DNA of 64,000 nt, taken from the NCBI GenBank assembly GCA_949357655.1, contig CASHTG010000015.1, forward strand, positions 310,001 through 374,000, in the 5' to 3' direction. Both the position numbers and the translations under genes were made by a program. The stretch comes from Parascedosporium putredinis (taxonomy: Eukaryota; Ascomycota; Sordariomycetes; Microascales; Microascaceae). This document shows, piece after piece, positions 57,101-64,000 of this stretch (position 1 is its first letter; each line of letters starts with the position of its first letter). The notes below the pieces were generated by a model. It searched no databases. It saw only the letters and a list, made by a program, of their open reading frames with translations, and was not told the origin of the DNA.

Positions 57101-60100
57101 CATGCAGATAATAAAGAAAAACAGGTAGAAGCAGGACGCTCGTTTCGCGTGCAAGTATGATGATACGCGTGGTCGATCTCTAGTATATGCGTCGAGCAAC
57201 GAGAAGGTGAGACAGAGCGGCAACCCCCTTAAGATTCACCTGACTTAGCCACCAGCCCTGTGTCTTGAAGGTCTCTTTTGTAATATGATATGGAGACGAT
57301 TTCATCAGACATGGGCAGGTCTCTTCGTGTTTTTCAGTTTTCGTTGCGGGCAGACTCGAAACCCTAAACCAGGTTTGTCGATTCGTCGATCCTACACAAT
57401 GCCATAATAATAGACATGCCCCCAGTCGGTGGTATGCACCAAGGGTTCTTGGCTTGGCTTGCGGGGGGAACGAACACGGGTTACGACCAAATGGGCGGCC
57501 AGTCCCAGAAGCGGCTCATCCGTCCCTTGCCATCAAGCCTGGCCTGGCCGCCTTGGCAAAAGGGAAGATGTGATGCTTGTGCAAAAATGCCGGCTCTTCA
57601 CAACGGCCATCAAGGGCTGTCAAATTTGAAAAAGACCCCTCGATTTCGGGAATTTCGGGAGACAAACAAAAAGACTAGTGGGCGTTTTTGGTAGCCATGC
57701 AAGCCATGTTCTACCTTACTTGGAGGAATCCGCGTTTCTGCTGTCATTTCCATTGACGAGGCTGCGACAGCGGCAAAGGACTGACAGTGTGAGTGCCGGC
57801 CGAGAAACACGCGACGGGCGCGATTGTTCGTCGTGGGTGAAATGGGTGGATGCCCAAGTGAATCCATTTGTCTCGTGTTGGCTCTTCGCCCTGACGAAAA
57901 CCGACCCCCTTTCCATGGATTCGTGTGTGGATGGAATGGATGGATCAATAGATTCTTGATTGATTCATCTATTATGTACTTCGTACCTCGCACATTCGCC
58001 CAGGGCCAACCTGCTCGTTGGGCTCTCGGCTCAGCACGCGAGCTATCTACACTTTGCACGATCGATCCTTCTGGTTAAATACATGTTGGGCTTCCTGCTC
58101 GAGTTCAATGCTCCTGCCGCGGATAAAAGCGAGGCCCTCCCCACCGTCGCCACAGTTTCAGGGGATCTCGCGGCAGGGACGAACGAGAGCCCTGAGTTTA
58201 GATTAGCTGCCGGCCATGTCGCTCCAACTATACACATTGAAGATTGTCGCTTGATGACGACTTTATGCTTGAGAGAAGGAGATGAATAAGGCCCTGTGCT
58301 TCACGATGGAAGTGGTCGTATTAAGACTGAGGTACCGATAGAGGTACTGACTTTTGTTCTGTCCCCGCCAAAATGTGGGGCAACTCCAAAACCGTTTTCT
58401 TCTTCTTTTTTGTATTTTTATTTTTTATTTTTTAAGGTGCACCCACTTGGCTAGTACAAGCATATAATAGATTGGATGAATTGTTGGGGGACCCAGTTTG
58501 AATGTATACACACTAAATCAAGAGATAGCACTGACTGCCAACTGCGAACCAAAATAAAGCGATTCTCCTGAGCATAAACAAGAAAATTTATTAACACTCG
58601 ATTATTGATTGTCGCACGCTGGCGAGCGTCGAGTCAGGACACAGGACACCCCTATGCCCCTCACTCACAGGGGCTGCCATGTTGGAACCGAAGATCAACG
58701 GAGACATGGAGGACATACTAAAAGCGTCTGGAGAATTCTCTCAACCCTGTCGACTGCAGGACTACACTATGAATACACAATTTGTCCGACACGAAGCCCT
58801 TGATCCCTGGTGCAAGGAATCCGGGAGCGTCGTCTAACCTGGCACTGTGGCTTGATGCCACATCGTATTCTACCCACGGGTGCCGGCTTGATCAAATTGG
58901 CATCTGGCTCATTGAGAGGTTGCCCTGTCAGTTCCTCTTAGGGAGCCAAGCGGCGGCAGCCTCGGATATCAACCACAATCGAGAGCTGTGCAATCGTGCC
59001 AAAAGATAATGAGCACTTCAAAGATACTTTGAAGGCAAGAGTGGGTCATCCTGGCCTCGAACGGATCTTGCTCTATCGTAGTGGGGTGCTGGAGCCTATG
59101 CTTGTAATGAGTGTGTGGGTCACGTAATTTTTGGGCCCGGAGCTCCTCGTTGGACGGGTCTTGTTCAAAGGGATCGTCAGGTCGAAGAATTACAGAAGTA
59201 CCTGATAGGTACCTGTCTGGAAGGTACATCGGTCAATCACGGACTGGCGCGTGCCTGGCTTGCCTGGGCAAAAGTGAAGTGAAGCTGGACATCGCCCACA
59301 GCTCTTGGCTTCAATCATTGATCTCCTTTGCAGTGGCTTGAGGGCTTCCGTCAGCATGCAGGATGCAGGGTGTCATTGATAGCTTCGAGCGGAAAGGGGA
59401 AAAAACGGGATGTGCACTCTTGGGTTTCCGGATTGCTGTGTCGCATTCACAACGCTCCGGCTTATGGTCGGTGAAGGACAGGGTGCTCACGATTAATTCT
59501 AATGTTTTTTTTTTTTTCTTCTTTGGCCCATCACGCAGGTGTCATCAATCAGTCCAATTCTGCTGTTGTAATCTTGGCCACATCGGCTCTTCACCGCGCA
59601 TGTGGTGAATCGTGAATTTCGCCTGTTCTTGAGCTGGTTTTTTATGCCCATTCGTTCCTGCTTTCCATGCTTGGCTGCGTCCGAGGCGTGGTTACCCCCG
59701 CCCGACACTCCGCACTTTACCTTAGTGATCCTCTTGTGCAGGACAAAATCAAGAAATTTGGCGCTCGGAGAACAAGGAATGAGAGGCCAAGAGACTGTGA
59801 GGGAGAGTCCAAAAGGGTTATAGATTGAAAGATTTAGAGTAGAAGACGGAGACGAGTCGAGGGGAATGATGCGATCTCGTTCACCCTCGAAAGAGAGAGA
59901 GAGCGGAAAAAAGAAGGAAAAAGGAAAAAGGAAGAAAAAAAGCGTGAAGAAAGAGAGTATGCAAGGGCTTGGAAACAATACGACAAGACATTCTCTGGCA
60001 ATTCGTGCTCGGAAAAAGGAAAGAAGGAAGCCAAACGATGGCTTGGCTGTATCCGGGAGGGCTTGCTTCATACTAATCTCATTTCCAGCCCAGCCAAGAG

Positions 60101-60468
60101 GGGCTTGAAAGGCTGTACGAGTCCTGATCCAAGACACCGGATCAATCAGATTCCAATGAAGTTGTCGTTCGATGACCATCAAGACACGACAGAGGCCGTC
60201 GTTGTTTGGCCAAGGACACGAGAACTTGGCACTTGCCGGGCCAGCGCCCGCCCCTTCCCAATGTTCACTTGGCTGGCCCATCCTTCCTCCTTCCCCCACC
60301 AACAGCAGCATTGGATCCCGGCAAGCCCGGCCCTCCCTCAGCCAAACAGGGCTCCAATGCTCCCCACGGCAGTCACATTGACCAGCTCCTGCTGCACGAT
60401 GCTTTGTTCTTAATCATCGGTTCCGTGGTGGGCAGGGATAGGGATAGCAACAGGACAGGCATGTGCGT

Positions 60469-60502
60469 GTGCTTGTGCTCGTGCTTGTGCTTGTGCTTGT
60501 CC
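60469..60502. repeat. GTGCTT hexamer repeat
   Basis: Five to six imperfect units, part of a TG-rich run; no gene assigned. Confidence 0.8.
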
Positions 60503-60749
60503 TGGCCTGCAGGTACTTCGGAACCTTGTTGTCCAGGACCTGCTCACTGAAGTGGAGGTAGAGCCCACACGGCCAAGGAATTTAGCAAGCTTTTCTGATT
60601 ATTTTTTTCCCTCTCTCTGTTCCTCCGCTTCCTTCCCTTCTGGGCGTTGTCTCTTGGACAGGAATGAACCAAACCGAATTTGGCTGACGCGGGTGAAGTT
60701 AATACGAGCGATGAGAAACATTCTCTCATAACAGCATCTGGCTCAGAAA

Positions 60750-61454
60750 GACCACACCTACTATTAGAGCCTGTTTCTCTTTTCTCCCTCACCCTTCACC
60801 CACTACTAGTCAACCTTTCCCCATTTCTCTCCTCTCCTCCCCCTCCCTCCACTTCCTCTATTTACCTCTGCCTACTGGTGATAGCGAAAGACCAAACCCA
60901 AACAAACCGAATCACCGGAGGCGTCAATTTTCCCGCTTTCCACATTTGAGCCAACGCCGTAACCAAACGAGCGACACCATCAATCGATTTCTTGCGCCGG
61001 CGAAAGCAGTATTTACTCTTTCGGACTTCTTAGGTTGGGCTTGGTGTTACAAGCTTGGATATCGTGTGGTGCGGGTTCGACGTTGGTCCGAAAGCAAAAC
61101 GCCCAATCGAATGGCCAACCCAGAAACAGCCTGAACAACGTGGTTAAAGAAAAGAAAAAGAAAAAGAAAATCGACAGTCGATAAAGCGAAGCGAACACCA
61201 CAATCAAGCCGCTGCTCGGAAAGCACCAAGGCTTAGACCCGAACAAATTCCCCAACTTCCCGGCCCTTGTTGGCTGACGACCTCGTTTTTTTCCCGTTCC
61301 TTCCAACCCGTGGACCCTTTTCGATCCTTTTCTTTTTCTTCCCTTTTCTTTTATTTGAGCGACCGTCGCTTCGTCGTCCCTCTTTTACCGAATTTCTCTA
61401 CTACTTCGTCGACTCAACCAAAATCGAACCAAGCGTCTCTCCGCCGTGTTTAAG
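60750..61454 (+). promoter_or_regulatory. Pyrimidine-rich promoter/leader of the 8-Cys membrane protein gene
   Basis: Alternating CT-rich blocks (60,776-60,860 and 61,285-61,400) lead to the ATG at 61455. This is a compositional inference; no specific factor site is claimed. Confidence 0.4.
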
Positions 61455-62410
61455 ATGAGTAAGTTTTGTTATCGGACGGGCCTGCGCTTTGCAGCGCTCA
61501 TGTATCCCTCCCCGCATGCCATGCGCGTGGAAGTATGTGCGTCTAACGTGTAATTTCTTTTTTCTCTTTTGTGTGGAACAGGTTCGTTCGTGACGGAAAT
61601 CGTCCCCTTTAGCCAGTTTCCCGCCTGCGCGCAAAACTGCGGCTCCCTCTTCGATGCCCAGGGAGGTTGTGTCCACCCTATCCTTCCCGCCGCCGACGAG
61701 GCCACCGCGAACGCCTGCTTCTGTAGCAACGCCGCCGTAGCAAACTTCAAGACGGGCATCCACAACGTCTGCGACAACATCTGCAAAGCGTCTGGCGAAG
61801 ACCAAACCGCTACCCTCGTCACGATACAAAATTGGTTCGCCGATCTCTGCGACACCGAGAAATTTAGCGCATCGAACCAGGGCGCCTCGTCGACGTCAAG
61901 CACATCCGGCACCGACGCCGATACCGGTTCCAGCTCGGGAGGTACCCGTGTCCAGCAGGGCACAGGTGGCACATGGTACGCGAGAAAATTCCGGCCCTAT
62001 GATTGATTCTAACCTTGGCTTGTTTGTGTCTGCTGTGCGCCGTTTGTCTAACCTCGGGTCCTGATTAGGCTACAAAACCATCTCCGCTGGGTCATTATGG
62101 CGGTCGTCATCGTTGTTGCCATCATCGTCATCTGGATTGGCGCTTGCATCTGGCGCCGGTGCTACCTCAAGAAGAAGGAACGGCAGATGGGCCTTGGGAA
62201 GCACCCAGCTCACGCTTCCTGGGGTCCCGGTGCCGCGCCTGCCGATCATCATAGCGTTACAGCTCCGGGCATGTTCCTGCCTCCTAACCACGGGTCGACG
62301 TCGGGGTCCAACATCGCGATGGAGAAGAGCTACGCCAGCCCGACGCCGCCGCCGCCGAACGGCCCGCTACAGAACCAACCAAAAAGTGGGTGTCGAGGGA
62401 GAACGTATGA
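61455..62410 (+). CDS. Eight-Cys (CFEM-like) single-pass membrane protein
   Basis: Fungal surface protein of unknown role. Exon 1 is only 4 bp of coding (61455-61458, ATGA, donor GTAAGT); exon 2 is 61582-61975 and exon 3 begins at 62069. About 246 aa. The ectodomain starts MSSFVTEIVPFSQFPACAQN without a cleavable signal and has eight cysteines in CFEM-like order: PAC, QNC, GGC, NAC, FC, NVC, NIC, DLC. A Ser/Thr/Gly linker follows, then one membrane helix (VIMAVVIVVAIIVIWIGACI), a basic stop-transfer (WRRCYLKKKER) and a Pro-rich cytosolic tail. Read as given, exon 3 runs to a stop at 62507; one A added at 62391-62395 ends it at 62410 with KKWVSRENV. I prefer the shorter end because neighbours show the same minus-one errors. 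It lacks the CFEM Asp I would expect for haem binding, so I do not assign that activity. Confidence 0.75.
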
Positions 62411-63526
62411 CGAGCAACTCGGTCGCCCCTGGATTATCTTGAGCGGACGGTCGAATGGCCGTTGGGAACAACGAAACGAATACTTTGATACTTGTGCGAA
62501 ACAGTGACCTCTTGGGAACGAACTGGGAAACGGGGATTAATGGCGAAATTAGGATTTTGGTGACTTTTATTGTCTATATCACGGCGTTGCTTTTTTTTTT
62601 CTTCTCTTCTCTTCTCTTTATATCTTTTTCCCTTGAGCTTCTCTTCCTATGGTTATCGCTATCTGGATGATGGGGAGGTGATACACAACCTGGTCTCGGA
62701 CATGGGACATTGAAGGCATCTCTGGCTATTTTTCTTTCTTTCTTATTTTTCATCGGACATGGGATGGATTACCACTTGGGGTCCCTGGTTTCTTCTTCTT
62801 TTGACCATCATGACGGAAATAGAGTTGGCGCTTACCGGCTATCCTTTTTTCTTTTCCCATTTATTGCCTTGGTTTCCTCCCGCTCGCATTTGACCATGTC
62901 TTTGTTCCTTTTTCGTCGTCGAGGCGTTAGCCTCTCCGCCCGAACCCGCTCGAAAGTGGAGCCCGCGATGGGGAGGTTGGGGGATTCTCCCGCCCTCCAT
63001 CCACGAGACGAGTCCCGAACCTTTGGCGTGGGATGCGCGATGGGGTGGAAGGATACGTCATTCTTTTGGACACGCGCGATTCTAATTCTTCATTCTCCCA
63101 AAGGAATTGTCTCCGCTCCGAGAGAACTTTATGAATGCTCAAATGGCAGTAGGTAAAAGCTCCTCGAGGCTTCCCCGAAAAGAAAAACGGTACGGCCAAG
63201 AGGCATAGTGAGAGAGAGAGGCAAAAGATGTACTACTACCTGAAGCAAGTCCTTTTACTCTGTGCCCCCTTTGCCACAATACCGTTGTTAGGTTTTGCTT
63301 TGTCCTCTCTACGGTCATGGACATCATCGCATGCGAATTTAGTGAGAAAAAGTGCAGGTAGAAAGAAAACAAAAACACCCAGATTCGCCAAGTTCATTAA
63401 GAATTACCTAGGTACGGCCCATTGTACTCGCCCTCCCTAGGAAAAAAAAAAAAAAAAAAAGGAACACACTACTTGCCAACCCTGACCCGACTCCTTGGCG
63501 GAGAAACATCTTTTTTTTTTTTTCGC
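62411..63526. other. Intergenic between convergent genes
   Basis: 3' ends of the 8-Cys membrane protein gene (+) and the debranching enzyme gene (-). It contains T/C runs near 62,590-62,620 and an A run at 63,442-63,460. A 148-codon + ORF (62710-63156) has no recognisable domain. Confidence 0.55.
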
Positions 63527-64000
63527 TCAAGGAAAGATGGACTCTCCCTTGGCCAGCTTTTCCTGCACTTCTTCAGCATCCATGTAGAGGTCGATAAGGC
63601 AGCCCGCAGACCATGCCTGCGTGGGACACTGTTTTCGGAGTAAAACCACCGAGTTAGCAAAAGAAAAAAAGAAAGAGGAAAAAAAAAAAAAAAGTGCTGC
63701 TGGCTGGTAGTTTCCGAATCCCAACTTACCGAATCGTGGCACTCCTCGCCATTCTTCTGCGTCAACTCCGCCAAGCCCGCCCACGCCGTCTCCCGAATCA
63801 TCTTCTTGCACCCCTCCAACCTCCGCGTAACCTGCTGGAACACCTCGACCCGTCCCTCGCGATCCTTTCGCCGCGCCAGGTCAAACTTCAACAGGGCGCG
63901 CAGGAAGAAGCCCGTGGGCCACAGCCACTCCGGCCCCTGGTGGTAGTTGCGGCCCTTGGACGTGGCAAAGTCGTCGCTGTCCTCGCTGTTGTTGTAGTAG
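63527..64000 (-). CDS. GDB1: Glycogen debranching enzyme, 3' end (partial)
   Basis: C terminus of the bifunctional 4-alpha-glucanotransferase/amylo-1,6-glucosidase that removes branches during glycogen breakdown in the cytosol. Visible exons are from the window edge to 63730 and 63628-63527. The last exon closes with the exact acceptor phase and ends at TGA. The visible protein runs YYNNSEDSDDFATSKGRNYH, QGPEWLWPTGFFLRALLKFD, EVFQQVTRRLEGCKKMIRET, WAGLAELTQKNGEECHDS and, across the intron, CPTQAWSAGCLIDLYMDAEE. This is the conserved end of the glucosidase domain in fungal Gdb1. The rest, about 1,400 residues, lies beyond the right edge. No frame break is needed in the visible part. Confidence 0.93.

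Larger units (their letters stand above)
52021..61454. other. Long intergenic stretch, 9.4 kb
   Basis: No well-supported gene. It holds a CA-rich simple repeat (52,828-52,985), a possible mariner relic (53,820-54,152), a 16-bp tandem repeat (57,053-57,100), a GTGCTT repeat (60,469-60,502) and, from about 60,750, a pyrimidine-rich leader for the gene at 61,455. ORFs of 100-150 codons at 55.3-56.6 kb overlap on both strands and match nothing I know. A decayed transposon or lineage-specific gene there is possible but unsupported. Confidence 0.45.

Noticed and set aside
1..64000. CRISPR arrays, operons, prokaryotic promoters, rRNA genes
   Set aside because: Intron-bearing fungal genes throughout; no direct-repeat/spacer pattern and no rRNA sequence seen.

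Overview
The window is nuclear DNA of a filamentous ascomycete, most likely a Sordariomycete. Genes carry short GT-AG introns with CTAAC-like branch points and have pyrimidine-rich leaders. The recognisable proteins are standard fungal ones: clathrin heavy chain, proteasome beta1, ERV2, an FMP32-type mitochondrial protein, a Zn2Cys6 regulator, an 8-Cys membrane protein and glycogen debranching enzyme. I cannot name the genus. It is gene-sparse: about 14 gene models in 64 kb, with long intergenic stretches full of simple repeats.

Layout. 1-9.8 kb: no convincing gene; the first 2.8 kb is strongly purine-rich on + and looks like the upstream region of a minus-strand gene beyond the left edge. 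9.8-15.1 kb: a fungal protein matched to DUF6914 (+), proteasome beta1 PRE3 (-), ERV2-type sulfhydryl oxidase (-). 15.6-26.2 kb: two paralogous fungal C2H2-like finger proteins (-) with low-complexity linkers, plus a doubtful ORF, a tRNA-Arg-like relic and an AT-rich RIP-like patch. 27.7-28.3 kb: a small two-exon orphan gene (+). 31.5-37.0 kb: clathrin heavy chain (-). 39.3-41.8 kb: TPR-SET protein (-). 45.2-49.4 kb: FMP32-like inner-membrane protein (+) and a Zn2Cys6 regulator with a remarkable His-dipeptide tract (+). 51.5 kb: unrecognised ORF (+). 52-61 kb: intergenic, with a possible mariner/Tc1 relic. 61.5-62.4 kb: 8-Cys single-pass membrane protein (+). 63.5-64.0 kb: 3' end of glycogen debranching enzyme (-).

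The most important thing for any user: almost every multi-exon coding region contains single-base frame breaks, and all 24 I located are minus-one, most of them in short C/G or A/T runs. They hit conserved single-copy housekeeping genes as well as accessory ones, so they look like assembly or base-calling errors in an unpolished long-read draft, not pseudogenes. Coordinates below span the genes across those breaks; automatic ORF calls will split these genes.

The genes do not form one pathway. Several are secretory or mitochondrial housekeeping functions (ERV2, clathrin, FMP32). The most unusual content is the finger-protein pair, which share intron positions and phases but differ in finger architecture, and the His-rich regulator.
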